Below, one piece after another: positions 7,611 to 15,159 of a DNA stretch of 47,658 nucleotides. Made by a program: the position numbers and the translations under genes. The notes beneath the pieces were generated by a model, which made no database searches, had not been told where the DNA came from, and worked only from the letters and a program-made list of their open reading frames with translations. Positions within the stretch are counted from its first letter, which is position 1; each line of letters opens with the position of its first letter. The DNA is taken from positions 1-47,658 of the forward strand of contig NZ_JBJGXI010000043.1 of assembly GCF_045635475.1 (NCBI RefSeq). Direction: 5' to 3'. Source of the stretch: JBJGXI01 sp045635475. Lineage in GTDB: Bacteria > Bacillota > Bacilli > Bacillales > Amphibacillaceae.

Positions 7611-7665
7611 AAAAAAACAATAGGGCCGTCGAAACAATCATTATACTTGTTTCGATGGCCCTATT
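7611..7665 (-). terminator. Terminator of deoD
   Basis: AATAGGGCC(G)TCGAAACAA / TTGTTTCGA(T)GGCCCTATT followed on the minus strand by T7. Confidence 0.9.
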
Positions 7666-7689
7666 ATCGCTAATCTGTACTTTTGTTTA

Positions 7690-8397
7690 TTACTTAATCG
7701 CCGCTTCTAAGGCGATTTCCATCATTTCTGTAAAGGTCGTTTGGCGTTCTTCTGCTGTTGTTTCCTCTCCTGTTAAGATGTGGTCTGAAACAGTTAGGAT
7801 AGAAAGTGCCTGACGATTATATTTGGCAGCAAGTGTATATAATGCTGTTGTCTCCATTTCGACTGCTAGCACATTATAGCTTGCTAATTGCTCCATTAAT
7901 TCTATAGCATTATCACGATAAAAACTGTCACTAGTGAAGACATTACCAACACGAAGCTTTTGGTCTTTTTCGGTTGCAACATCGTAAGCGTTTTTCAATA
8001 GCTGGAAATCTGCAGTAGGTGCAAAGTCAATATTGCCAAAAACAACACGATTCATTTGTGAATCAGTAGTAGAAGTGGATGCCAAAATAACATCTCTTAC
8101 TTTCACATCTTTTTGGATAGCACCGCATGTACCGACGCGTATGAGCTTTTGAACGTCGTAGCTTTGGATTAGCTCATTTACATAAATAGAAATCGAGGGA
8201 ACACCCATGCCTGTTCCTTGAACAGATATTTTCTCCCCTTTATACGTTCCGGTATATCCATACATGCCACGAACTTCGTTATAACAGACAGGGTTTTCTA
8301 AGAAATTCTCCGCTATGTATTTTGCTCGTAGCGGATCACCTGGTAATAATATTTTATCAGCGATGTCACCTTGTTTTGCTCCGATATGTACGCTCAT
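7690..8397 (-). CDS. deoD: Purine nucleoside phosphorylase DeoD
   Basis: Cytoplasmic hexameric phosphorylase that splits purine (deoxy)nucleosides into base and (deoxy)ribose-1-phosphate for salvage. The 235-residue product starts MSVHIGAKQGDIADKILLPG; phosphate- and nucleoside-binding blocks GDPLRAKYIAE, RVGTCGAIQ, SDSFYRD and AVEMETTALY are intact, as is SDHILTGE near the C-terminus. The reading frame extends 18 codons upstream, but AGGAGG lies 8 nt before the ATG at 8397, so this start is used. Followed by a strong terminator and transcribed alone, divergent from the HPr gene. Confidence 0.95.
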   Translation of the reverse strand: MSVHIGAKQGDIADKILLPGDPLRAKYIAENFLENPVCYNEVRGMYGYTGTYKGEKISVQGTGMGVPSISIYVNELIQSYDVQKLIRVGTCGAIQKDVKVRDVILASTSTTDSQMNRVVFGNIDFAPTADFQLLKNAYDVATEKDQKLRVGNVFTSDSFYRDNAIELMEQLASYNVLAVEMETTALYTLAAKYNRQALSILTVSDHILTGEETTAEERQTTFTEMMEIALEAAIK

Positions 8398-8688
8398 TTG
8401 TTTACCTCCTGTTTTACGTGAGTATGTTTTAGTATTGCTTGAAATAGTCATCTTATAATCTTGTTATGTTTGTACATCAAATAAAGTATCATAATGTACT
8501 TGATAACACAAATTAGTATGAAAATGATAGACAAAAATGAAGAAAAATTTGTTAATTTGTTTCTAAAACAGGCTTTTTCGTATATAATATGCTTAAGTAC
8601 ATGTTTAAAGGGTTTACATACCCGATATGTAATTATTTTGCATAATACAAAATACTATCTATATAAGGAAAAGGGAGGCTTCTTAACT

Positions 8689-8952
8689 ATGAAGGAGAAA
8701 CAATTTACAATTACCGATGACACAGGTATTCACGCTAGACCAGCTACATTATTGGTTAACAAAGCTGGGCAATATGAGTCAGAGATTGAATTGCATTACA
8801 ACGGCAAAGCAGTAAACCTGAAATCAATTATGGGTGTAATGTCTTTAGGTGTACCTAAAGGTGCTGCGATTAAAGTTACTGCTGATGGAACGGATGAAGA
8901 ACAAGCAATAGCTGGTGTGGAAGAATTAATTAAAGAACACCTTGGAGAGTAA
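8689..8952 (+). CDS. ptsH: HPr phosphocarrier protein of the PTS
   Basis: 87-residue histidine-containing phosphocarrier. It takes phosphate from enzyme I at H15 (GIHARPA, 13-19) and passes it to sugar-specific EIIA proteins. S46 (NLKSIMG) is the HPr kinase/phosphorylase site used in CcpA-dependent catabolite repression. The presence of H15 separates it from the paralogue Crh. ATG at 8689 with AAGGGAGG upstream; the frame is open 65 codons further up but has no homology there. It is followed by a terminator, so unlike the usual ptsHI arrangement no enzyme I gene is attached. Confidence 0.93.
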   Translation: MKEKQFTITDDTGIHARPATLLVNKAGQYESEIELHYNGKAVNLKSIMGVMSLGVPKGAAIKVTADGTDEEQAIAGVEELIKEHLGE

Positions 8953-8976
8953 GCGTTACCAATTTTTAAGTATAAT

Positions 8977-9010
8977 AAAAAAAGCTAGAGCATATAACTC
9001 TAGCTTTTTT
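8977..9010 (+). terminator. Terminator of the HPr gene
   Basis: AAAAAGCTAGAG / CTCTAGCTTTTTT hairpin with 7-nt loop. Confidence 0.88.
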
Positions 9011-9098
9011 GCATATTAGATGAAAAACAGGATAACAATTTATACATACAATACATTATTGGTAATAGTAGAGAATCTAATATAAGAGGTGTAAAACA

Positions 9099-9587
9099 AT
9101 GAATATATCTGTATCACAGCTTCCAGGCATCGGGCAAAAAATCACACTGAAAACTGCTGAAGACAGTATGCTTGTGGTGATTGTTCACCATACGGGGAAG
9201 CGAGAGTTGTATTTCTTTGATGACTCTGATAGTGATGAAGCTGATTTTGCGATGGATCTGACGCCAGACGAAACAAGAGAGCTTGGTGCTCAATTGTTAG
9301 GTGCTACGTATCAGCCGGTCAATGCAGATCAGCTTAAAATGTTCAAAAAACAAATTGTGATTGATTATATCAAGTTGACTGAGAAATCTTCAATCGCCTT
9401 TACAACATTGGAAGAATCGGCAATTCGAAATAAAACAGGTGCAACAATTATAGGCATCGTACAAGGTGATGAAATGGTCGCTATACCAGATATTAATCGG
9501 AAATTAATGCCTGGCGATGTGCTTATGTCAATTGGAAAGAAAGATCAAATTGCAAGCCTAGAAGCGTTATGCAAAGGAGAGGAATGA
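9099..9587 (+). CDS. khtT: K+/H+ antiporter regulatory subunit KhtT (TrkA-C domain)
   Basis: Soluble peripheral protein that gates the KhtU antiporter. The N-terminal half (1-70) begins with the ISVSQLPGIGQKI block typical of KhtT; the C-terminal half (about 75-160) is a TrkA-C/RCK-C domain ending in NRKLMPGDVLMSIGKKDQI. At 162 aa it matches B. subtilis KhtT (YhaT). ATG with AAGAGGTG upstream. khtU follows after 6 nt, so both are co-transcribed; the third B. subtilis gene, khtS, is absent here. Role: K+ efflux and pH/osmotic adjustment. Confidence 0.88.
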   Translation: MNISVSQLPGIGQKITLKTAEDSMLVVIVHHTGKRELYFFDDSDSDEADFAMDLTPDETRELGAQLLGATYQPVNADQLKMFKKQIVIDYIKLTEKSSIAFTTLEESAIRNKTGATIIGIVQGDEMVAIPDINRKLMPGDVLMSIGKKDQIASLEALCKGEE

Positions 9588-9593
9588 TCATAC

Positions 9594-10769
9594 TTGTTCA
9601 ATGATTTTCCAATGTTACTAGGTGCGGGATTAGTATTACTCGGAATATTCTATTTGGGGTTTCTGAGTTTGAAAATTAATTTTCCAAGTGTGATTCTATA
9701 TATCTTATTTGGGATTGTATTAGTAGATCTGCTTTATCACAATGAAATTTTACATTTCGCAAGTGAAATCGGTATTGTACTGTTATTTTTCTTACTCGGA
9801 CTAGAATTTAGCGTATCTCGCCTAGGTAAAATTGCAAAAAAAGTTTGGTCTTCAGGATTATTAGATGTATTTCTCAGCTTAGGGGTATCGATGTTAATCG
9901 CAGTGGCTTTTGGTATGGATCTATTTAGTGCCTTTGTTATTGGTGGGATTGCGTATGCGACAAGTTCTTCAATCACAGCAAAGCTCTTAGATGATAAAAG
10001 TCGTATGGCAAACACGGAAACGGAATTTATGCTAGCAATCTTAATCTTTGAGGACTTAGTCGCACCTATTGTGGTTGCCATTATAATAGGTATTAGTTCT
10101 GGTGAAAGCTTTGCAGTTAGCGATTTTTCCATGTTAATAGCAAAAATTGTTGGACTTGGCGCTTTGGCGATTATATTAGGGAAAACGGTATTTAAACATT
10201 TTGACAAGCTGCTGGACAAAATTGACGATGAAGACTTCAAAATTGCATTGTTAGTAGGATTAGCAGTTTCTTTCGGTGGCCTGGCTATTTTTCTAGGGTT
10301 GTCAGAAGTACTTGGTGCTTTTTTGGCAGGTATGATGCTAGCCGATATCCGAAAGATTGAGCGAGTTGAGCAAACAGTCGCACCAATTAAAGATCTAATG
10401 CTACCATTGTTTTTTGTTTATTTTGGGACGACCATTCAACTAGGCAATGGCGTACCGATGGCAGTGTTTGTAATTGTATTATTAGTTTGGTCAATTATTG
10501 CGAAAGTACTTGTTGGTGTAATCGGTGGCCGTTGGTACGGGCTGTCAAAGAAAGTATCGTTAAGGGCAGGACTCTCACTTTGCGCTAGAGGAGAGTTTTC
10601 CGTTGTAATCGCAAGCATAGCTACAGGACCAATTAAAATTATTGGTGGTATTTATATAATTGTGGCGGCTTTTATCGGTATGGTGTTGTTTGATCAAGCA
10701 CCTAAAATAGCTAATCGGATATATCCGGCAAAAAAGAAATCCAAAAAAGACCTCAAGCTCCCCTCTTAA
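9594..10769 (+). CDS. khtU: K+/H+ antiporter KhtU (CPA2 family)
   Basis: Integral membrane monovalent cation/proton antiporter of the CPA2 (Kef-like) family, 391 aa, with about 12 hydrophobic segments. Recognisable blocks are the N-terminal LLFFLLGLEFS (helix near 62-72), GGIAYATSSSITAKLL in the core and EVLGAFLAGMMLAD near the middle. The hydrophilic C-terminus is short (KKKSKKDLK), with no Rossmann domain, consistent with regulation by the separate KhtT. The start is TTG at 9594, with AAAGGAGAGG about 11 nt upstream and overlapping the end of khtT; no closer in-frame start is better placed. Confidence 0.9.
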   Translation: MFNDFPMLLGAGLVLLGIFYLGFLSLKINFPSVILYILFGIVLVDLLYHNEILHFASEIGIVLLFFLLGLEFSVSRLGKIAKKVWSSGLLDVFLSLGVSMLIAVAFGMDLFSAFVIGGIAYATSSSITAKLLDDKSRMANTETEFMLAILIFEDLVAPIVVAIIIGISSGESFAVSDFSMLIAKIVGLGALAIILGKTVFKHFDKLLDKIDDEDFKIALLVGLAVSFGGLAIFLGLSEVLGAFLAGMMLADIRKIERVEQTVAPIKDLMLPLFFVYFGTTIQLGNGVPMAVFVIVLLVWSIIAKVLVGVIGGRWYGLSKKVSLRAGLSLCARGEFSVVIASIATGPIKIIGGIYIIVAAFIGMVLFDQAPKIANRIYPAKKKSKKDLKLPS

Positions 10770-10774
10770 CGAGA

Positions 10775-10813
10775 AATGACCTGGCCCATTTGAGAAATGG
10801 GTGGCAGGTCATT
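10775..10813. terminator. Shared terminator of khtU and kapB
   Basis: AATGACCTG..CCCATTT / AAATGGG..CAGGTCATT hairpin between convergent genes. Confidence 0.8.
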
Positions 10814-10815
10814 GT

Positions 10816-11196
10816 TTATTCGAAATAGTATTTCTCTAATTCTTTAAGGCTGTTTAAGGCTGCATGGTTAAAGGGCTTATCGTCTTTGCTTAATTTAGTC
10901 TTTAACGCATCAACTGCCTGCTTTAGTGAATCCTTGTATATTGGTATTTCTTCATCATGTATATGGACGGCAGACTTTGATACGTTCATTTTTTCTTTGT
11001 AGCTAAGTGCTTTCCTCTGATGAAAAAAGACATTCTCAGTCTCTCCGTAATTATGTAAATCTCCTTGTAAAGGATGTTTTTTAACAGCTAGAACTTCTAC
11101 TAAATAGCGCTCACCACGATCTTCAATAATTTTGCCAAAGTATGAACCAGATCGGTAATGGGCTAAAACGGTTTGTTCAATCGTTGCATTATCCAT
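10816..11196 (-). CDS. kapB: Kinase-associated protein KapB
   Basis: 126-residue KapB family protein. In B. subtilis, KapB is needed for KinB to feed the sporulation phosphorelay. The central signature VLAVKKHPLQGDLHNY..ENVFFHQRKALSY (residues 36-67) is diagnostic. There is no lipobox, so the historical name lipoprotein B does not fit what is seen. ATG with TGGAGGT upstream. In B. subtilis it pairs with kinB and lies next to patB; here patB is nearby but no kinB gene is present in the window. Confidence 0.9.
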   Translation of the reverse strand: MDNATIEQTVLAHYRSGSYFGKIIEDRGERYLVEVLAVKKHPLQGDLHNYGETENVFFHQRKALSYKEKMNVSKSAVHIHDEEIPIYKDSLKQAVDALKTKLSKDDKPFNHAALNSLKELEKYYFE

Positions 11197-11340
11197 GTGA
11201 TTACCTCCAGTAATTAAGTTACTTTTAATTGTGCCAGAACAGTTTGATGCTTGGCAAGTTTGGTGCGGGCCTCTGCAGATATTTGTTAGCTTTGTTTATA
11301 GGTTGTCTGGTATACTAGATAAGATAAGGAAGTGATAATT

Positions 11341-11547
11341 ATGATGGAATTTCTATATTTTCCAGAAGATAAATCGGAATACCTCCCGTCTGTTATTAGT
11401 TTATTAGTATTTATCGCAGGTGCGATTTTAACGATGTATTTAATTAAAAGAGCTGCCAAGAAAGAAGAAAAACAGTTTTCCAATAGGTTTGATGGACAAA
11501 CAGATTCTCCACAAGGGAATCGATCAAATAGGAATAAAGATAAGTAA
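11341..11547 (+). CDS. Small single-pass membrane protein, unknown function
   Basis: About 68 residues: a short N-terminus, one hydrophobic helix (about residues 16-36, LPSVISLLVFIAGAILTMYL), then a basic stretch (IKRAAKKEEK) and a polar, Gln/Asn-rich tail. AAGGAAGTGAT lies just before ATG codons at 11341 and 11344; a GTG at 11332 overlaps that site and is unlikely. A terminator follows directly. No family is recognised; the positive-inside pattern suggests the tail is cytoplasmic. Confidence 0.65.
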   Translation: MMEFLYFPEDKSEYLPSVISLLVFIAGAILTMYLIKRAAKKEEKQFSNRFDGQTDSPQGNRSNRNKDK

Positions 11548-11579
11548 ACAACGCTTAAGATATCGTAAGCGTTGTTTTT
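11546..11579 (+). terminator. Terminator after the small membrane protein gene
   Basis: AACAACGCTTA / TAAGCGTTGTT hairpin followed by TTT. Confidence 0.85.
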
Positions 11580-11646
11580 GTGAGGGATACCATTAGCGCA
11601 TGATGGCAATACTAACAGAGAATATTGTTGTAAAGGAGAATGCATC

Positions 11647-12231
11647 ATGCGATTCTTACGGTTTGTATTTGTGGTTCTTTTGACCGGGGGGTTAACAACA
11701 GCTTGCCAAGATCAAGAGAGATCTCCACTGAATATTGCCATGTATAATGCAAATGGTGACTCAATTGGTACTGCGAAGTTAACAGAGCAGCCTGACGGTG
11801 TTGAAATAAAATTAAGTGTAGAAGGGTTGGAAACGGGTTTGCACGGTATTCATGTGCACGAGAATCCGACTTGCGAAGGGCCGGATTTTAAATCTGCTGG
11901 CAATCATTTAAATCCTGATGGAAAACAGCACGGCTTGATGCATCCAGAAGGTGCACATTTAGGCGATTTACCTAATATTGAAGTTGGTGGAGATGGCCTT
12001 GTTGATGCGGAATTAATGTTAAGCGGCGCCACTTTAATGGATGGCAAAAACACATTGTTACCAAACGAAGGAACATCACTCGTCATTCATGCAGCACAAG
12101 ATGATGGCGTTAGTCAGCCAGCTGGTGATGCAGGAGAAAGAATAGCTTGTGGTGTGATATCAATTGAAGAATCGAACAAAAGCGATCAGCCATCTGATCC
12201 AACTGAATCAAATAAAGAGAAACAAGAATAA
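11647..12231 (+). CDS. sodC: Cu/Zn superoxide dismutase lipoprotein (SodC/YojM-like)
   Basis: Extracytoplasmic lipid-anchored superoxide dismutase. The signal peptide ends in the lipobox LTTAC (C20). The SOD domain has every metal ligand at the expected spacing: H69, H71 (HVH), H87 and H148 for copper; H87, H95, H104 and D107 for zinc. The structural cysteines C76 and C168 and the active-site Arg R165 (GERIAC) are also present. The C-terminus (after 178) is a short polar tail. ATG with AAAGGAG upstream. B. subtilis YojM is recalled as lacking part of the copper site; this protein does not. Confidence 0.9.
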   Translation: MRFLRFVFVVLLTGGLTTACQDQERSPLNIAMYNANGDSIGTAKLTEQPDGVEIKLSVEGLETGLHGIHVHENPTCEGPDFKSAGNHLNPDGKQHGLMHPEGAHLGDLPNIEVGGDGLVDAELMLSGATLMDGKNTLLPNEGTSLVIHAAQDDGVSQPAGDAGERIACGVISIEESNKSDQPSDPTESNKEKQE

Positions 12232-12266
12232 GCATAGGCATACCCTAGTGGTATACCTATGCTTAT
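12228..12266. terminator. Hairpin between convergent sodC and patB
   Basis: AATAAGCATAGG..ATACC / GGTAT..CCTATGCTTAT, a strong stem. The T-tract is poor on both sides, so termination is probable rather than certain. Confidence 0.65.
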
Positions 12267-12271
12267 CGTTG

Positions 12272-13438
12272 TTAACGTGCATCAAGAGCATTTAATATTC
12301 GATTCAATCCCACTTGGACAGTAGCTTTAGGACAGGCGATATTTAGACGCATAAAGCCGGTGCCTTCCTCTCCAAATGAGATCCCGTCGTTAAGACCGAT
12401 AAATGCCTTTTCCTGCATAAATGCTTTTAATTCCTCGTGAGATAGTCCCATACTACGGCAATCTAGCCAAATTAAATACGTACCTTCTAGCTCAATAACA
12501 TCTATTTCATCTCTATTTTCGAATGCTGCATGAACTAATTGTTTATTTTGATCAATCACATGTATTAAATCGTCTAGCCAAGCTTCTCCGTCCGTATAGG
12601 CAGCTTCTATGGCTGTCACCGCCATTGTATTGAGCATATGAAAGCCTTGCTTATGAAAATACTCTTCCATTTTTTCCCGTTTTGTTTGATCAGCAATCAC
12701 TGCATAAGAAACTTGTATCCCAGCAAGATTAAAAGTTTTGGTTGGCGACATACAGGTAATTGTTTGTTCACTTATTTTTTCGGATAAGGACGCAATTGGG
12801 ATATGTGTGTAAGCTGGCATAATAAGGTCAGCATGAATCTCGTCTGAAAGAATAAGTACATCATAAGCGATACACAAGTTAGCAAGCTTCTGTAGTTCTT
12901 CCTTTGTCCAGACGCGGCCGACAGGATTATGTGGATTGCATAAAATAAATGCCTTTACCCCTCGCTTTAGCTTTTCTTCAAAATCATCGAAATCAATTTC
13001 ATATCGATTATTAACTAGCTTTAATGGGTTTTTAACAAGCTTGCGATCATGTTTTTCAATCACTTGGTAAAAGGGTGGATAAACGGGAGTTTGAATTAAA
13101 ATACTGTCGCCAACTGCTGTTAATGATTGAACTGCCATATGTAACGTTGTAATCACACCGGGACTATAAATAATCCATGATTTATGAATATCCCACTGAT
13201 GCCGTTTCATGACCCAATTTTTTACTGTATCGGTAACAGTTGGATCAGTTAAGGTATATCCGAAAATCCCATGTTTGGCGCGTTCGACTAAAGCATCAAT
13301 TACTGGCTCAGGGATTTTAAAATCCATATCTGCCACCCACATCGGCAATACTTCCTTTGAGCCGAATAGGGTATGGGTTAAGTCCCATTTTGCTGACCTT
13401 GTACCTAATCGATCGTGAATTACGTCAAAATCACTCAT
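12272..13438 (-). CDS. patB: PLP-dependent cystathionine beta-lyase / aminotransferase PatB (MalY family)
   Basis: Cytoplasmic fold-type I PLP enzyme of the PatB/MalY group, acting as a C-S lyase on cystathionine or cysteine and as an aminotransferase. 388 residues. MWVADMDF (33-40), CNPHNPVGRVW (167-177), SDEIHADLI (198-206, with the PLP-contacting D199) and the Schiff-base lysine K234 in SPTKTFNLAG are visible; R362-like MRLNIACP is near the end. ATG with AAAGGGGG upstream. It sits beside kapB and yugF as in B. subtilis. Confidence 0.9.
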   Translation of the reverse strand: MSDFDVIHDRLGTRSAKWDLTHTLFGSKEVLPMWVADMDFKIPEPVIDALVERAKHGIFGYTLTDPTVTDTVKNWVMKRHQWDIHKSWIIYSPGVITTLHMAVQSLTAVGDSILIQTPVYPPFYQVIEKHDRKLVKNPLKLVNNRYEIDFDDFEEKLKRGVKAFILCNPHNPVGRVWTKEELQKLANLCIAYDVLILSDEIHADLIMPAYTHIPIASLSEKISEQTITCMSPTKTFNLAGIQVSYAVIADQTKREKMEEYFHKQGFHMLNTMAVTAIEAAYTDGEAWLDDLIHVIDQNKQLVHAAFENRDEIDVIELEGTYLIWLDCRSMGLSHEELKAFMQEKAFIGLNDGISFGEEGTGFMRLNIACPKATVQVGLNRILNALDAR

Positions 13439-13510
13439 ACTTCGTTCCCCCTTTAATATTTGATACCATTATAGTAAAGAATTGAAACAATTAAAACTAT
13501 AAGTAATTAT

Positions 13511-14341
13511 CTATCGATAAGTAGATAAGATGCTCCTGCAAATCGTCGCAGGGATCTCTTCAGGCAATAAATGCCCCGCTTGATCGAAGGCTAATAGCTC
13601 TGCATGCGGGAGATCCTTAAGGAGTTGGTAGCCGATTGCGATTGGTAGAATGTCATCTTGTTTTCCCCAAAACAGAAAACATTTTGTCGTTATTTTATTT
13701 AAATGCTGTCTGTCCAGATCACCCTCGCGATCACGAATCATTTTTGTTAAACAAAGGTAAATCTTGTTATCGAGAAACGGTTTGGCATAAGTAGCAATCA
13801 TTTTTTTAGTTATTAAATCCTGATTATACATACCTTGGCGCAGAATTTGATAGACACCTTTACGGTGGAATAATTTTTTTAGTAAGGAAGGGAAGAATGG
13901 TAACCAACTTAAAAAATACGTGAGTCGATCTGCTTTTACTAAATAGCTAGAAGGCGCAAGTAAATACACCTGCTCTATTCGGTTTGGATATTGATAAGCG
14001 CAAGTTAAAGCAACTTGTCCTCCCATCGAGTGTCCAGTTAAGAAGGCTCGTGGTATCGAATGAATATCCATAAAGTGAACAATCATTTTGGCATAATTGC
14101 TATAAGAAAAGTGAAAAGATTTGACCCGGTCACTATCGCCGAAGGGTGGAATATCAATAGTTACAATATTAAACGTTTCAATTAATTTTGGAATCATCTT
14201 TCGAAAGCTATATTGTGAAGATAAAAACCCATGGATGAAAATCATATACGGTTTTTGTTTATCGGTTGGATGTTGATAAAGTTTGTAGCAAATGTTGCTT
14301 CCCTCATACGTCATCCATTGTTTTTGTTCACGAATGTTCAC
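13511..14341 (-). CDS. yugF: Alpha/beta hydrolase YugF
   Basis: Cytoplasmic serine hydrolase of unknown substrate, similar in length and sequence to B. subtilis YugF. IHGFLSS is the oxyanion-hole block, TGHSMGGQ the nucleophile elbow, DDILP carries the probable Asp and AGHLLPEE the catalytic His. The longest frame starts with ATG at 14365, but GAAGGAG lies inside that extension. The GTG codons at 14344 and 14341 are 11-14 nt downstream of it and bring the length to about 276 aa, close to the family. GTG 14341 is used with moderate confidence. A perfect palindrome at 14380-14403 lies just upstream. Confidence 0.83.
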   Translation of the reverse strand: MNIREQKQWMTYEGSNICYKLYQHPTDKQKPYMIFIHGFLSSQYSFRKMIPKLIETFNIVTIDIPPFGDSDRVKSFHFSYSNYAKMIVHFMDIHSIPRAFLTGHSMGGQVALTCAYQYPNRIEQVYLLAPSSYLVKADRLTYFLSWLPFFPSLLKKLFHRKGVYQILRQGMYNQDLITKKMIATYAKPFLDNKIYLCLTKMIRDREGDLDRQHLNKITTKCFLFWGKQDDILPIAIGYQLLKDLPHAELLAFDQAGHLLPEEIPATICRSILSTYR

Positions 14342-14379
14342 CACAAGGTTTACTACTCCTTCCATATCCTATACGTACG

Positions 14380-14403
14380 TGTTCAAAAAGATCTTTTTGA
14401 ACA
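14380..14403. promoter_or_regulatory. Perfect 24-bp palindrome upstream of yugF
   Basis: TGTTCAAAAAGA and its exact inverse TCTTTTTGAACA join directly. On the minus strand it lies just after a TATTATAG-like -10 and before yugF, as a repressor operator would. The regulator is unknown. Confidence 0.6.
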
Positions 14404-14418
14404 TCCTCTATAATAGAT

Positions 14419-14447
14419 AAAAAAAAGCAAAGCGGCGTTCGCTTTGC
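14419..14447 (-). terminator. Terminator-like hairpin upstream of yugF
   Basis: AGCAAAGCG / CGCTTTGCT with a 5-nt loop, followed on the minus strand by T7-8. No minus-strand gene lies to its right, so it is either a leader attenuator of yugF or an insulator against antisense transcription. Confidence 0.6.
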
Positions 14448-14539
14448 TCTCACAGGGGGAATACGAGAAAGTCTTACATACATATCTATATCCATTTTAG
14501 AAGCTTTTTAAACGTGAATGAGAAATAATTTATAATAAA

Positions 14540-14568
14540 TGAAACAAAATTGAAGCTAGTTGCGTTAC
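14540..14568 (+). promoter_or_regulatory. ECF-type promoter of the sigma factor gene
   Basis: TGAAAC, 17 nt, CGTTAC. The TGAAAC -35 and CGT -10 are the pattern used by ECF sigma factors of Bacillus (SigW/SigM/SigX type). It lies about 45 nt before the start codon and suggests autoregulation. Confidence 0.6.
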
Positions 14569-14613
14569 ACAGATAAGAACGATTAACAGTTGGTTACTTT
14601 GTCAGGAGGTCAC

Positions 14614-15159
14614 ATGGTGGATGAAGCAGCATTAGTAAAACTTGTTAAACAAGGAGATGAAGATGCCTTTCGTATACTAATAAGTAAGTACAAACCAGTA
14701 GTCGAGCGATTTGCTTATCAGTTTGGTTTGCACCCAGAAGTAGTGGGAGATGTCACACAAGAAGTTTTTATCAAAATACACCGTTCCATTCATTCGTTTT
14801 ATGGAGGGGTATTTACGACATGGCTCTACCAAATTACTTTAAACGCTACGAGGGATTATTATCGAAAAAATAAGCGTGAACGTGAAAAATGGAAAAAATT
14901 AGTTTTACAGCATCCTACAAAAGTGCAAAATCAAGTGATGATGTCTGGTGAAAATGAATTGCTTCACCAATGCATAGGTCAATTGAAGGTGAATTATCGA
15001 ATCGCAATTATTCTTTATTATTTTCATGACAAATCATATGAGGAAATTGCAAGGATTACCAAAGCAAATCTTTCTACAGTGAAAACGAGAATTCGACGTG
15101 CCAAAGAGCAACTAAAGAAGTTATATGAGGAACGAGAGGAGGATCATGCGAATGAATGA
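14614..15159 (+). CDS. ECF-family RNA polymerase sigma factor
   Basis: Cytoplasmic alternative sigma factor of about 181 aa. Region 2 (residues about 20-90) includes DVTQEVFIKIHRSIHSF and FTTWLYQITLNATRDYYRK. Region 4 (about 125-175) includes YFHDKSYEEIARI..LSTVKTRIRRAKEQLKK, the helix-turn-helix that reads the -35 box. AGGAGGT precedes ATG 14614 and GTG 14617; the longer frame from 14590 runs through this site and is rejected. The partner gene begins inside its last 14 nt. It belongs to the SigX/SigV/YlaC-like range, but no specific B. subtilis orthologue can be named. It interrupts the yugF-yugI neighbourhood. Confidence 0.9.
   Translation: MVDEAALVKLVKQGDEDAFRILISKYKPVVERFAYQFGLHPEVVGDVTQEVFIKIHRSIHSFYGGVFTTWLYQITLNATRDYYRKNKREREKWKKLVLQHPTKVQNQVMMSGENELLHQCIGQLKVNYRIAIILYYFHDKSYEEIARITKANLSTVKTRIRRAKEQLKKLYEEREEDHANE

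Noticed and set aside
7449..7637. Open frames inside the large repeats (also 19379-19582)
   Set aside because: They lie in mirror-repeat DNA, differ between the two copies, and run into the deoD terminator or lack ribosome binding sites.
9737..10240. 167-codon open frame antisense to khtU
   Set aside because: Mirror of a long hydrophobic coding sequence; no ribosome binding site, and khtU is well supported.
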